A stretch of DNA of 64,000 nucleotides from contig NZ_RCCS01000008.1 in NCBI RefSeq assembly GCF_003664185.1, positions 296,734-360,733 on the forward strand, given 5' to 3'. Below are positions 1 to 9,538 of this stretch, in pieces. Below the pieces are notes generated by a model. That model had not been told where the DNA came from, searched no databases, and worked only from the letters and a program-made list of their open reading frames with translations. The position numbers were made by a program, and so were the translations under genes. This stretch comes from Tenacibaculum discolor (GTDB taxonomy: Bacteria; Bacteroidota; Bacteroidia; Flavobacteriales; Flavobacteriaceae). Positions within the stretch are counted from its first letter, which is position 1. Each line of letters begins with the position of its first letter.

Positions 1-532
1 ATTATCTAATAGCATAAAAGATTATTTATCTGATAAAGATTACGACCATATTTTATTCTCTTATCATGGAGTACCTGAGCGACACATCAGAAAATCTGAC
101 ATTACAAAATCGCACTGTAACCCTGAGGCAGGAAATTTAAGTTGTTGTAATACTTCTTCTGAAGCTCATAAATATTGCTACCGTCACCAATGTTATCAAA
201 CCACTAAAAATGTGATTTCTGAATTAGGTCTAGACGAAAATAAAGTATCAACTTCATTTCAATCTCGCTTAGGTGTAGATCCTTGGCTACAACCTTATAC
301 CGATAGAACTATTGTTAACAAAGCCGAAAAAGAAGGCATAAAAAAACTAGCGATAGTAACTCCCGCTTTTGTTTCTGATTGTTTAGAAACTTTAGAAGAA
401 ATAGCAATGGAGGGTAAACATGAATTTTTGGAAGCTGGTGGTGAAGAGTTTTACACTGTTCCTTGTATTAATGATAATGATGAATGGGTAGATGTTTTAG
501 CAGGGTGGATTGACGATTTCAATAAAAATTAA
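1..532 (+). CDS. hemH: Ferrochelatase, C-terminal part (5' end outside window)
   Basis: The reading frame is open from base 2, so the gene begins upstream of the window and about 176 C-terminal residues are visible. The family inserts Fe2+ into protoporphyrin IX, the last step of protohaem synthesis. The motif SYHGVPERH carries the conserved active-site His, and TPAFVSDCLETLEEI near the C-terminus is typical of the family. A Cys-rich stretch follows the SYHGVP motif (CNPEAGNLSCC, then CYRHQC); similar clusters in some bacterial ferrochelatases are associated with an iron-sulphur centre, which is inference here. hemJ follows after 2 nt, so the two haem genes are probably co-transcribed. Confidence 0.95.
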   Translation, partial: LSNSIKDYLSDKDYDHILFSYHGVPERHIRKSDITKSHCNPEAGNLSCCNTSSEAHKYCYRHQCYQTTKNVISELGLDENKVSTSFQSRLGVDPWLQPYTDRTIVNKAEKEGIKKLAIVTPAFVSDCLETLEEIAMEGKHEFLEAGGEEFYTVPCINDNDEWVDVLAGWIDDFNKN

Positions 533-534
533 TT

Positions 535-1125
535 ATGGACTTTTTATACGTAAAGGCATTACACATCATATTTGTAGTAACTTGGTTTGCAGGATTATTT
601 TATATAGGCCGTCTGTTTATTTACCATGTAGAGGCAGAAAAAAAAGACGAACCAGCCAAGTCTATATTACAAACCCAATACAAGTTAATGTCTAAACGTT
701 TATGGTATATTATTACTTGGCCTTCTTTATTTTTAGCAAGTTTTTTTGCTTTTTGGATGCTATATAAAAATCCTTATTATTTAAAAATGCCGTGGATGCA
801 TGTAAAATTAGCTTTTGTATTAGCGCTGTATTTTTACCACGGATTTTGCCATAAAATCTACAAAGAACTACAACGTGATGAGATTAAATACACACCTAAT
901 AAACTTCGAATGTTTAATGAAATTCCAACTGTAATTTTATTTGCTGTTGTATTTTTAGTGGTTTTAAAAAGTGCAATTAACTGGATTTGGGGTGTGGTAG
1001 GAATTATCTTATTTGGAGTATTATTGATGATTGGTATTCGTTATTATAAAAAAGTAAGAGCTAAAAAATCGTGGGATAAATACGAACAAGAGTTGATGGA
1101 TGAGGATAAAAAAAATAACAATTAA
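535..1125 (+). CDS. hemJ: Protoporphyrinogen IX oxidase HemJ
   Basis: An integral membrane protein of 196 aa with about four hydrophobic helices, starting LYVKALHIIFVVTWFAGL. This N-terminus, with its conserved His in the first helix, is the hallmark of the HemJ (UPF0093) family. HemJ oxidises protoporphyrinogen IX to protoporphyrin IX, the substrate of ferrochelatase. It lies 2 nt after hemH, so the last two steps of haem synthesis sit in one transcript. The C-terminus is a charged cytosolic tail rich in Lys, Asp and Asn. Confidence 0.93.
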   Translation: MDFLYVKALHIIFVVTWFAGLFYIGRLFIYHVEAEKKDEPAKSILQTQYKLMSKRLWYIITWPSLFLASFFAFWMLYKNPYYLKMPWMHVKLAFVLALYFYHGFCHKIYKELQRDEIKYTPNKLRMFNEIPTVILFAVVFLVVLKSAINWIWGVVGIILFGVLLMIGIRYYKKVRAKKSWDKYEQELMDEDKKNNN

Positions 1126-1197
1126 TTTTTCTTTTAATAGACCACTTTACTACTTTCGCTGCAAAATTATAAATCTTAAATTAAATCACATTAAACT

Positions 1198-1599
1198 ATG
1201 AAAAAAATTTTAGTTTTAACAATTGCTATGTTTAGCTTATTCGCTTGTTCTTCTGACGATGAAAACAATTTAGATCCTATAGTGGGTACTTGGTATAAGT
1301 TTTCTGAAGAAGGCATAGAAGCAAGTGACTGTGAAAAAAAATCTTCTGTTACTTTTAACGAAAACGGAACCTTTAACTCAATATCATATGAGTCTATTGA
1401 GGACAAATGTATTATAGAGGATGAATTTTCTGCTACATGGGCAAACAAAGGAAATGGAGTTTATTCAAGAATTCATAATGGTGAATCATCTGACTCAAGC
1501 ATTACTTTTTCTGATAACGGTAACACTATGACATCTGTATACAAACAAGAATATAATGGTGAAACTCTTACAGACATAACTGTTTTTAAGAGAAAATAA
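1198..1599 (+). CDS. Lipocalin-like lipoprotein, hypothetical
   Basis: A 133-aa protein with a lipoprotein signal peptide; the lipobox FACSS puts the lipidated Cys near residue 17. After it comes DPIVGTWYKFSEEG, the usual opening of the small lipocalin-like lipoproteins (DUF4488/lipocalin_4 type) that are abundant in flavobacteria. The rest is a predicted beta-barrel pattern with short alternating strands. Ligand and role are unknown. A -7-like element (TACTTTCG at 1151-1158) lies 39 nt upstream, so it is probably its own transcription unit. It ends at a strong hairpin shared with convergent recR. Confidence 0.75.
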   Translation: MKKILVLTIAMFSLFACSSDDENNLDPIVGTWYKFSEEGIEASDCEKKSSVTFNENGTFNSISYESIEDKCIIEDEFSATWANKGNGVYSRIHNGESSDSSITFSDNGNTMTSVYKQEYNGETLTDITVFKRK

Positions 1600-1620
1600 T
1601 CTATTTACATTTAACAACAA

Positions 1621-1653
1621 AAAACAGCTGTGAAGTAATTTCAAAGCTGTTTT
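1621..1653. terminator. Bidirectional rho-independent terminator
   Basis: A perfect 9-bp stem (AAAACAGCT / AGCTGTTTT) with a 15-nt loop, flanked by A- and T-tracts on the two sides. It sits between two convergent genes, the lipoprotein at 1198 and recR at 1656, and can end transcription from both. Confidence 0.85.
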
Positions 1654-1655
1654 TT

Positions 1656-2273
1656 TTATCCTTTTAATGATTGAGTAAACGGTATTCTATTCACAATACT
1701 TCGTCCAAGCGTAACCTCATCTGCATATTCCAACTCATCTCCTACCGAGATTCCTCTAGCAATGGTTGATGTTGTTACTCCGTATTGTTCTATCTGTTTG
1801 TAAATATAAAAGTTGGTGGTATCACCTTCCATGGTAGAGCTTAAAGCAAAAATCAACTCTTTAATCTCGCCTTCTTTTACTTTCTCTACTAAAGATTCTA
1901 TTTGTAAGTTTTGAGGACCGACCCCTTCAATAGGAGAAATCTTCCCCCCTAACACGTGGTACAAACCTCTGTATTGCGCTGTATTTTCAATCGCCATCAC
2001 ATCACGAATATCTTCTACCACACATACAATCTCAGCATTTCGCTTCGGATTACTACAAATATCACATAACACTGTATCAGAAATATTATGACATTTTTTA
2101 CACGATTTTACATCGTTACGTAAATGCGTTAAAGCCTCTGTTAAATACTTCGTATTTTCTTTCGGTTGTTTTAATAAGTGTAACACCAAACGAAGTGCTG
2201 TACGCTTACCAATTCCTGGTAACCGACTTACTTCATTTACTGCATTTTCTAATAATTTCGACGAAAAATCCAT
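1656..2273 (-). CDS. recR: Recombination mediator protein RecR
   Basis: At 205 aa this is full length for RecR, which with RecO and RecF loads RecA onto gapped DNA. The order of domains is visible: a helix-hairpin-helix [12 protein letters not shown] (residues 18-29), a four-Cys zinc finger (C58, C61, C70, C73), then a Toprim domain beginning [16 protein letters not shown], and a Walker-B-like C-terminal part. It is divergent from pepD; only about 70 nt separate the two start codons. Confidence 0.97.
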   Translation of the reverse strand: MDFSSKLLENAVNEVSRLPGIGKRTALRLVLHLLKQPKENTKYLTEALTHLRNDVKSCKKCHNISDTVLCDICSNPKRNAEIVCVVEDIRDVMAIENTAQYRGLYHVLGGKISPIEGVGPQNLQIESLVEKVKEGEIKELIFALSSTMEGDTTNFYIYKQIEQYGVTTSTIARGISVGDELEYADEVTLGRSIVNRIPFTQSLKG

Positions 2274-2343
2274 GTTGCGAATTTACAATTTTTCGATAAG
2301 GATTAAGTATCTTCGTAGCTTTAAAATTAAAACTTCAATTCAC

Positions 2344-3807
2344 ATGAATTCAGAGATAAGAAACCTAGAACCAAAAGCTGTTTGGAAAAATTTTGCCGAC
2401 TTAAACGCTGTACCTCGCCCTTCTAAAAAAGAAGAAAGAGTAATTCAGTTTATGGTAGATTTCGGTAAGAAATTAAATCTTGAAACCATGGTTGATAAAG
2501 TTGGGAATGTAATTATTCGCAAGCCTGCTTCAACTGGAATGGAAGACAGAAAAACAGTCGTTATGCAAAGTCATTTAGACATGGTACACCAAAAAAATGC
2601 TGATACTGTTTTTGATTTTGACACTGAAGGGATCAAAATGTTTGTAGATGGTGATTGGGTAAAAGCTGACGGAACTACGTTAGGAGCTGACAACGGTTTA
2701 GGTGTTGCTGCTATTATGGGAGTTTTAGAGTCTACTGATATTGCTCACCCAGCTATCGAAGCTTTATTCACAATTGATGAGGAAACAGGTATGACTGGTG
2801 CCATGGGGCTTGAAGGTGGATTATTAGAAGGTGAAATTTTATTGAACCTTGACACTGAGGAAGATGATGAAATAGGAATGGGATGCGCTGGTGGTGTAGA
2901 TGTTACGGCTACTAGAAACTATAACGAAGAGGCTACTCCTGAAAATACAATCGCCTATGAAATTTCTGTTACAGGATTAAATGGTGGTCACTCAGGAATG
3001 GATATTATTAAAGGTTTAGGAAACGCGAATAAAATTATGAACCGTTTATTATTTGACGGTTTTACTAACTTCGGATTACGTGTTGCAGAAATTAATGGAG
3101 GTAGTTTACGTAACGCTATCCCTCGTGAAAGCTTTTCTACTGTAGTTATTGATGCTGTTTCTAAAGAACCTTTCTTATTTGAAATACATGAGCTTATTAA
3201 CAATATTAAAGCTGAGTTTTCAACATTAGAACCTAACCTTACTATTGAATTAAAAGAGATTAATACTCCAGAAAACGTAATGGACTTAGGTGTTCAGGAA
3301 GGATTGATTAAAGCTGTTTACGCTGCTTTAAATGGTGTATACCGTATGAGTCCTGATATTGAAGGATTAGTAGAAACTTCAAATAATATTGCTCGTATTA
3401 TTGTAAAAGACGGAGCTATTAAAATTGGATGTTTAACACGTTCTTCTTCTGAAACTAATAAGTGGGACTTAGCAAACTCGTTACGTTCATCTTTTGAATT
3501 AGCTGGTTTTGACGTAGAATTTTCTGGTTCGTATCCAGGATGGTTACCAAACGTAAATTCTGAAATATTAAAAACTGTAACTGACTTATACGAAGAATTA
3601 CACAACGAAAAACCTATCGTAGCTGCATGTCACGCAGGATTAGAATGTGGTATTTTAGGTCAAAACTATCCAGAAATGGATATGGTTTCTTTCGGACCAA
3701 ATATTAAAGGTGCTCATTCACCTGATGAGCGCGCACAAATATCATCAACACAAAAATTCTGGAAGTTTTTATTAGAAATTTTAAAGAACACTCCCGTAAA
3801 GAATTAA
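2344..3807 (+). CDS. pepD: Aminoacyl-histidine dipeptidase (cytosolic nonspecific dipeptidase)
   Basis: A 487-aa M20-family metallopeptidase that hydrolyses Xaa-His and other dipeptides in the cytosol. Conserved motifs are SHLDMVHQ (H77, D79), GADNGLGVA (bridging D116), DEETGMTGA (general base and metal-ligand Glu at 146-147), LNLDTEED, and the C-terminal GAHSPDERAQIS with the last metal His. I prefer the ATG at 2344: the frame stays open to 2272, but that would overlap the recR start, and a -7-like TATCTTCG lies at 2308-2315. No signal peptide. Confidence 0.94.
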   Translation: MNSEIRNLEPKAVWKNFADLNAVPRPSKKEERVIQFMVDFGKKLNLETMVDKVGNVIIRKPASTGMEDRKTVVMQSHLDMVHQKNADTVFDFDTEGIKMFVDGDWVKADGTTLGADNGLGVAAIMGVLESTDIAHPAIEALFTIDEETGMTGAMGLEGGLLEGEILLNLDTEEDDEIGMGCAGGVDVTATRNYNEEATPENTIAYEISVTGLNGGHSGMDIIKGLGNANKIMNRLLFDGFTNFGLRVAEINGGSLRNAIPRESFSTVVIDAVSKEPFLFEIHELINNIKAEFSTLEPNLTIELKEINTPENVMDLGVQEGLIKAVYAALNGVYRMSPDIEGLVETSNNIARIIVKDGAIKIGCLTRSSSETNKWDLANSLRSSFELAGFDVEFSGSYPGWLPNVNSEILKTVTDLYEELHNEKPIVAACHAGLECGILGQNYPEMDMVSFGPNIKGAHSPDERAQISSTQKFWKFLLEILKNTPVKN

Positions 3808-3830
3808 AAACTTACACATAAACTTTAAAA

Positions 3831-3856
3831 CCACAACGTTGCAGTTGTGGTTTTTT
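3831..3856 (+). terminator. Rho-independent terminator after pepD
   Basis: A 7-bp stem CCACAAC / GTTGTGG with a 6-nt loop followed by TTTTTT, 24 nt after the pepD stop. Confidence 0.85.
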
Positions 3857-3871
3857 GTTTACATTTATAAA

Positions 3872-4459
3872 ATGAATTTTTTAGCGCATTTATACCTTTC
3901 TGAAAGCAACACCAATATTATGATTGGTAACTTCATAGCTGACCATATAAAAGGTAATAAGTTTTCTCACTTTCATGAAGACATTCAAAAAGGTATATTA
4001 CTACATCGAGAAATTGACACCTATACAGATGCGCACAAAATTGTTAGAATTAGCAAACGAAGATTACACGAACGTTACCGACACTATGATGGTGTAATTA
4101 TTGATATTTTTTACGATCATTATTTAGCAAAAAACTGGAGAAATTACTCAGAAATCCCATTAAACATTTATGTAAACTCAGTTTATAAATTGCTTCAAGA
4201 AAACATTGATATTCTTCCTGAGAAAACTCAGAAAATACTTCCTTATATGGTACAATACAATTGGTTATATAACTACCAATTTGCTAAGGGAATTCAAGAA
4301 GTCTTAAATGGAATGAATAAGCGCACTAATGGTAAATCAAAAATGAATTTGGCTACTGGAGATTTATTAGAGCATTATCAAATTTTTGAAAATGATTTTA
4401 CTACCTTTTTTGAAGATTTACGCGAATTTTCTCATCAAAAACTAAAAGAATTAAGCTAA
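3872..4459 (+). CDS. Acyl carrier protein phosphodiesterase family protein (AcpH-like)
   Basis: A 195-aa protein starting MNFLAHLYLSE, then GNFIADHIKG and GILLHREIDTYTD. These are the signatures of the DUF479 family named after E. coli AcpH, which removes 4'-phosphopantetheine from acyl carrier protein. The His and Asp residues in LLHREIDTYTDAH and IDIFYDHYLA are consistent with a metal-dependent HD-like fold. The ATG at 3872 is chosen because upstream in-frame codons run into the pepD terminator. Ggt follows 5 nt after the stop and is probably co-transcribed; no functional link between the two is evident. True substrate in this phylum is not proven. Confidence 0.85.
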   Translation: MNFLAHLYLSESNTNIMIGNFIADHIKGNKFSHFHEDIQKGILLHREIDTYTDAHKIVRISKRRLHERYRHYDGVIIDIFYDHYLAKNWRNYSEIPLNIYVNSVYKLLQENIDILPEKTQKILPYMVQYNWLYNYQFAKGIQEVLNGMNKRTNGKSKMNLATGDLLEHYQIFENDFTTFFEDLREFSHQKLKELS

Positions 4460-4464
4460 AACAT

Positions 4465-6144
4465 ATGAAAAAAACATTCTTATTTCTTTCAGCATTAATA
4501 TTACTATGCAACTGTAAAAAAGAAAAAGCTGTAGGTCTAATTACTGAAAAAGCTATGGTAGTTTCTGCTCGTAAAGAAGCTTCAAAAATTGGATCCGATA
4601 TTCTACAAAAAGGAGGAAATGCTTTTGACGCTATGGTTGCCACTGAATTAGCGTTAGCTGTAGCATATCCATACGCTGGAAACCTTGGTGGTGGTGGATT
4701 TATGGTATACCGAAAAAACACAGGAGAAATTGGCGCATTAGATTATCGTGAAAAAGCGCCTCTTGCTTCTCATAAAGATATGTATTTAGATAGCTTAGGA
4801 AATGTAATTAAAAACAAAAGTACATTAGGGGCTATGGCAGTAGGAATCCCAGGAACAGTTGCTGGTGTTTTTGCTACACATAAAAAATTCGGTTCATTAC
4901 CTATTCAAGAAATCTTAAAACCAGTCATTGCCTTAGCTAAAAAAGGAGTTATTGTTACTCAAAAACAAGAAGACCGTATAAAAAAATACCAACATTATTT
5001 TTTAGAGGTAAACAAAAACCCTATTCTTTTTGATAAACCTTGGAAAAAGGGTGACACTATAAAATATCCTGCTTTAGCCAAAACTTTAGAGCGTATTTCA
5101 CAAAATGGTAGAGACGAATTTTATAAAGGTGAAACAGCAAAACGTCTCGTTACTTTTATGCAGGCAAATGGCGGAATTATAACTGAAGAAGATTTGGCTA
5201 AATACGAAGCTAAATGGAGAACCCCAATTACCTTTACCTACGACAATTTACGTATCATTTCTATGTCCCCACCTGCCAGTGGCGGAATTTGTTTAGCACA
5301 AATTATGAATGGAATTGAACCTTTTGACTTAGACAAGTTTGGGCATAACTCAACAAAGTCCATACAAGTTATCACAGAAGCAGAACGTAGAGCCTACGCA
5401 GATAGAAGTTTTTATTTAGGTGATCCAGACTTTGTAAAAATTCCAATTGAAACTCTCAAAAGTAAAGAATACACAAAAAATCGAATGAATGATTTTTCTT
5501 TTAAAAAAGCAACTTCTTCTACCGATGTCTCTCATGGAAGCATTACTATGATTGAGAGTGATGAAACCACCCACTACTCTATTGTTGATCAATTTGGAAA
5601 TGCTGTTTCTGCTACCACAACAATTAACGGTGCTTATGGTTCTAAGCTATATTGCGCTGACTTAGGGTTCTTCTTAAACAACGAAATGGATGATTTTTCA
5701 AGCAAACCAGGTGTACCAAACATGTTCGGTTTAGTTGGAGCTGAAGCTAATAAAATAGAACCTGAAAAACGTATGTTGAGTTCTATGACTCCTACTATTG
5801 TAGAGAAAAATGGTCAACTACATATGGTTGTAGGAACTCCTGGAGGCTCAACAATTATTACTTCCGTATTACAAACCATTTTAAATGTTCATGAATTTGA
5901 CATGGGAATACAAGAAGCCGTGAATCAAACACGTTTCCATCACCAATGGCTACCTGATGTTATTAAAATGGAGCCTAAAGGTTTTAACAAAAAAGTAAAA
6001 AAAGAATTACAACAATTAGGATACAAATTAGATGAAACAAACTCACCTGTTATCGGAAAAGTAGATGCTATTTTAGTACTTCCTAATGGTAAACTAGAAG
6101 GCGGTGCAGATCCTAGAGGTGATGATACCGCTATTGGTTTTTAG
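4465..6144 (+). CDS. ggt: Gamma-glutamyltransferase, lipoprotein
   Basis: At 559 aa this matches the GGT family, N-terminal nucleophile enzymes that transfer or hydrolyse the gamma-glutamyl group of glutathione. The signal peptide ends in a lipobox (LLCNC, Cys near 17), so the enzyme is anchored in the envelope instead of being soluble periplasmic. NAFDAMVATELALAVAYP and GNLGGGGFM are characteristic. The autoprocessing site and nucleophile is the first Thr of TTHYSIVD (T368), followed by the conserved GSK loop and the substrate-binding GGSTIITSV region. Likely role: scavenging of glutathione or gamma-glutamyl peptides. Confidence 0.94.
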   Translation: MKKTFLFLSALILLCNCKKEKAVGLITEKAMVVSARKEASKIGSDILQKGGNAFDAMVATELALAVAYPYAGNLGGGGFMVYRKNTGEIGALDYREKAPLASHKDMYLDSLGNVIKNKSTLGAMAVGIPGTVAGVFATHKKFGSLPIQEILKPVIALAKKGVIVTQKQEDRIKKYQHYFLEVNKNPILFDKPWKKGDTIKYPALAKTLERISQNGRDEFYKGETAKRLVTFMQANGGIITEEDLAKYEAKWRTPITFTYDNLRIISMSPPASGGICLAQIMNGIEPFDLDKFGHNSTKSIQVITEAERRAYADRSFYLGDPDFVKIPIETLKSKEYTKNRMNDFSFKKATSSTDVSHGSITMIESDETTHYSIVDQFGNAVSATTTINGAYGSKLYCADLGFFLNNEMDDFSSKPGVPNMFGLVGAEANKIEPEKRMLSSMTPTIVEKNGQLHMVVGTPGGSTIITSVLQTILNVHEFDMGIQEAVNQTRFHHQWLPDVIKMEPKGFNKKVKKELQQLGYKLDETNSPVIGKVDAILVLPNGKLEGGADPRGDDTAIGF

Positions 6145-6231
6145 TTTTTTTTAGACTTTCATGTTTTAACAAATTTTTCACTTCCTTTAACAGCTAATTA
6201 AGTAGCTTTAAAGTTTAAAATTTCAAAAAAC

Positions 6232-9200
6232 ATGAAAAAAATACTAACCTTACTTACTTTAACAGTTTGTTATACTGGTTTCTCTCAAGGAACACGTTTA
6301 TTAAGACAACCTACGATATCTAATTCTGAGGTTGTTTTTGTTTATGCAAACGACCTTTGGAAGGCTCCGATTAAAGGCGGAGATGCCATACGACTTACCA
6401 GCGATGATGGCTATGAGTCAAACCCGCATTTCTCTAATGATGGCACTATGATCGCGTTTACCGCACAGTACGATGGGAATACTGATGTATATGTAATTCC
6501 TGCTACTGGTGGTGAACCCAAACGTTTAACTTATCATCCAAGTGGTGACTTTGTACAAGGCTGGACACCTGACAACAAAATTGTATTCCGTTCTTCTAGA
6601 AAAAGCAGACCTACTCAAACAAATAAGTTTTATACTGTTTCATTAAAGGGAGGCTTACCTGAAGCTGTAAAAGTTCCAAGAGCTGCTTATGGAGAATTTT
6701 CAAAAAATGGTAAATATCTCGCCTATACTCCTATTACTAGTTGGGATGCAGAATGGAGAAACTATCGTGGTGGTCAAGCAATGCCTATTTGGATTTTGAA
6801 TATGCAAAATCAAAAACTAGTTAAAACTCCTCAAAAAGATAAAGAAAGGCATTTAGATCCTGTTTGGTATAACGGTAGTGTTTACTACATTTCTGAAAGA
6901 GACTACACTAGTAATATTTGGTCATATAATTTAACAACGAAACAAGAAAAACAACTTACATTTCATAAAAAATTCGACGTAAAAAGTCTGGATGCTAATT
7001 CAAACGGGATTGTTTATGAACAAGGAGGGTACATCCACTTTTTAAACCCTAGCACCTCAGCTACCAAGCAAATACCCATAACAGTTCATGGTGATTTAAA
7101 CTATGCAAGAACGCGTTGGATGGATGTAAAAGGAAGAAATTTAACGAACCCTAATATTTCTCCTAAAGGAAAAAGAGCCATTTTTGAATACCGCGGTGAA
7201 ATTTTTACTGTTCCTAAAGAAAATGGTACTTGGAGAAACTTAACCAACTCTTCAGGTGTTGCTGATAGGCACCCTATTTGGTCTCCAAAAGGAGATAAAG
7301 TAGCTTGGTTTTCTGACAAAAATGGAGAATACGAGTTAATAATTGCCGACCAAAATGGAGATAATAAATCATATATTAAAATTCCTAATCCTACTTTTTA
7401 TTTCAAACCTGATTGGTCTCCTAATGGAAAATATGTATCGTTTACCGATACGCATTTTAATATTTGGGTTCTTAACTTAGAAACTAAGAAGGCTGAAAAA
7501 ATAGCTACCGATAATTTTGCTCATCCGAATAGAACCATGAATCCGAAATGGTCACCTGATAGTGATTGGATTGCTTATGCAAAACAAAACGAAAATCATT
7601 TTAAGTCTATTTACGTATACCAAATCAGTTCTAAAAAAACAGTTCAAATTACAGATCCTTTAGCAGATGCTATTTCTCCTGTATGGGATGCTTCAGGAAA
7701 ATATATTTACACCTTGGCTAGCACCAACTACGGGTTAGCATCTGGATGGCTAGACATGAGTTCTTACGACCCTTCAGTAACACGTAGTTTATATGCAATT
7801 GTTCTGAACAGCAAAGACAAAGCTCCTAACCTACCGAAAACTGACGAAGAGAAGGCTGAAAAAAAAGATTCTGAAGAAAAGAGCAAAGAAGAAGAAAAAA
7901 ACGATAAAAAAACATCAAAAGAAGCTGATAAAATAAAAGTTGTGATTGATGAAGAAGGCATTTTCAATAGAGCTATTGCTTTAAAATTGCCTGCTAAAAA
8001 TTATACAGCTTTATACAAAGCTCCAAAAAATCATGTTTTTGTAGCAGAAGCAAATGAAAACAGCCCAAGTACTACTATTCACGACTATGATATTTCAAAA
8101 GAAAAAGCGACTGAATTTACCAAAGAAGCTCGTTCAATAACAGTTTCAGAAGATAGAGAATCTGTATTACTATCAAGTAAAGGAAACTGGAGTATTGTTA
8201 GTAGTAAATCTCCAGTAAAACCTGGTAAAGGCTCTATAAAAACCAATTTAAAAATTAAGGTCGATCCAAAAGCTGAAGCTCATCAAATCTTTAAAGAAGG
8301 TTGGCGCTATATGAGAGATTTTTTATATGTTGACAATGTACACGGTGCCCCATGGGATAAAATCTACCAATGGTACGCTCCATGGATTGATCATGTAAGA
8401 CACAGAACTGACTTAAACTATGTTGTAGACATTATGAGTGGTGAAGTTGCTATTGGTCATTCATACGTTTACGGAGGTGATACTCCTAAAACCAACTATG
8501 TTCCTGTTGGATTATTAGGTTGTGATTTTGAAAAAGCAAATGGTTTATACAAGTTTTCTAAAATATACAAAGGAGAGCGTTGGAATCCTTCTATTAAGGC
8601 CCCATTAGGGCTTCCTGGAATTGATGTTAAAGAAGGAGATTATTTATTAGAAGTTAATGGAGTTACCCTTACTTCAGAAGACAATTTATATAAAGCCTTA
8701 GAGCAAACAGCTGGAAGAGAAATTTATATTAAGGTAAATTCTAAACCTATAGTTAAGGGAGCAAAAACCATTTTGGTAAAACCTGTTGCTAGCGAAAGAA
8801 GTTTACGTTCTATAGACTGGGTAGAAGAAAACAGAAGGAAAGTTGATAAACTGTCTAACGGAAAATTAGCGTATGTATATGTTCCGAACACATCAAACAA
8901 CGGATTTACCTCTTTTAATCGCTATTATTTTTCTCAGCAAGATAAAAAAGGAGTTATTATAGATGAAAGAAATAATGGAGGTGGTAGCGCAGCCGATTAT
9001 ATGATTGATATATTATCTAGAAAACCTTTTGGATATTTTAACAGTAAGGCTAATAAAAGAAAACCATGGACAACCCCAATTGCTGGTATTTGGGGACCAA
9101 AAGTGATGATTATTAACGAACGTGCTGGCTCTGGAGGGGACCTTTTCCCTTACATGTTTAAAGAAAGAAAAATAGGGCCTTTAGTAGGAACTCGTACGTG

Positions 9201-9486
9201 GGGAGGTTTAGTAGGAACATGGGATACACCTGCTTTTATTGATGGTGGTAGAATGGTTGCTCCTCGTGGTGGATTTTTTGATTTAGATGGTAATTGGGCT
9301 GTTGAAGGTGAAGGTGTAGCTCCTGATATTGAAGTACACCAAGAACCTAGTAAAGTTTTAAAAGGAAAAGACCCTCAACTCGAAAAGGCTGTTAATGAAG
9401 CTTTACGCTTACTAAAAACTAATGAATTCATTCCTAAGCCTGAGCCTGCTCCACCTGTTCGATGGAAAAGACCTGATGGGTATTAA
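6232..9486 (+). CDS. Tricorn-type protease, exported (S41 family)
   Basis: A 1084-aa protein with a Sec signal peptide (first ~18 aa, ending GFSQ). The N-terminal half is a run of WD/TolB-like propeller blades with repeated P.WSPDG/N.K motifs; a highly charged Lys/Glu insert follows at about residues 540-566; then comes a PDZ domain near LGLPGIDVKEGDYLLEVNG, and a C-terminal S41 peptidase domain. The nucleophile is Ser967 in RAGSGGDLFP, at almost the same position as in archaeal tricorn. Family members degrade peptides; here the export signal puts it in the periplasm or outside. It has its own weak -7-like element (TAGCTTTA, 6203-6210). Confidence 0.93.
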   Translation: MKKILTLLTLTVCYTGFSQGTRLLRQPTISNSEVVFVYANDLWKAPIKGGDAIRLTSDDGYESNPHFSNDGTMIAFTAQYDGNTDVYVIPATGGEPKRLTYHPSGDFVQGWTPDNKIVFRSSRKSRPTQTNKFYTVSLKGGLPEAVKVPRAAYGEFSKNGKYLAYTPITSWDAEWRNYRGGQAMPIWILNMQNQKLVKTPQKDKERHLDPVWYNGSVYYISERDYTSNIWSYNLTTKQEKQLTFHKKFDVKSLDANSNGIVYEQGGYIHFLNPSTSATKQIPITVHGDLNYARTRWMDVKGRNLTNPNISPKGKRAIFEYRGEIFTVPKENGTWRNLTNSSGVADRHPIWSPKGDKVAWFSDKNGEYELIIADQNGDNKSYIKIPNPTFYFKPDWSPNGKYVSFTDTHFNIWVLNLETKKAEKIATDNFAHPNRTMNPKWSPDSDWIAYAKQNENHFKSIYVYQISSKKTVQITDPLADAISPVWDASGKYIYTLASTNYGLASGWLDMSSYDPSVTRSLYAIVLNSKDKAPNLPKTDEEKAEKKDSEEKSKEEEKNDKKTSKEADKIKVVIDEEGIFNRAIALKLPAKNYTALYKAPKNHVFVAEANENSPSTTIHDYDISKEKATEFTKEARSITVSEDRESVLLSSKGNWSIVSSKSPVKPGKGSIKTNLKIKVDPKAEAHQIFKEGWRYMRDFLYVDNVHGAPWDKIYQWYAPWIDHVRHRTDLNYVVDIMSGEVAIGHSYVYGGDTPKTNYVPVGLLGCDFEKANGLYKFSKIYKGERWNPSIKAPLGLPGIDVKEGDYLLEVNGVTLTSEDNLYKALEQTAGREIYIKVNSKPIVKGAKTILVKPVASERSLRSIDWVEENRRKVDKLSNGKLAYVYVPNTSNNGFTSFNRYYFSQQDKKGVIIDERNNGGGSAADYMIDILSRKPFGYFNSKANKRKPWTTPIAGIWGPKVMIINERAGSGGDLFPYMFKERKIGPLVGTRTWGGLVGTWDTPAFIDGGRMVAPRGGFFDLDGNWAVEGEGVAPDIEVHQEPSKVLKGKDPQLEKAVNEALRLLKTNEFIPKPEPAPPVRWKRPDGY

Positions 9487-9490
9487 AAAT

Positions 9491-9525
9491 AAAAAAAGGA
9501 TAGTTAATTAACTATCCTTTTTTTT
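9491..9525 (+). terminator. Rho-independent terminator after the tricorn protease gene
   Basis: Stem AAGGATAGTT / AACTATCCTT with a 4-nt AATT loop, A-tract before and T-tract after. It is symmetric enough to serve the convergent GH17 gene as well. Confidence 0.88.
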
Positions 9526-9538
9526 ATCATACAACTAG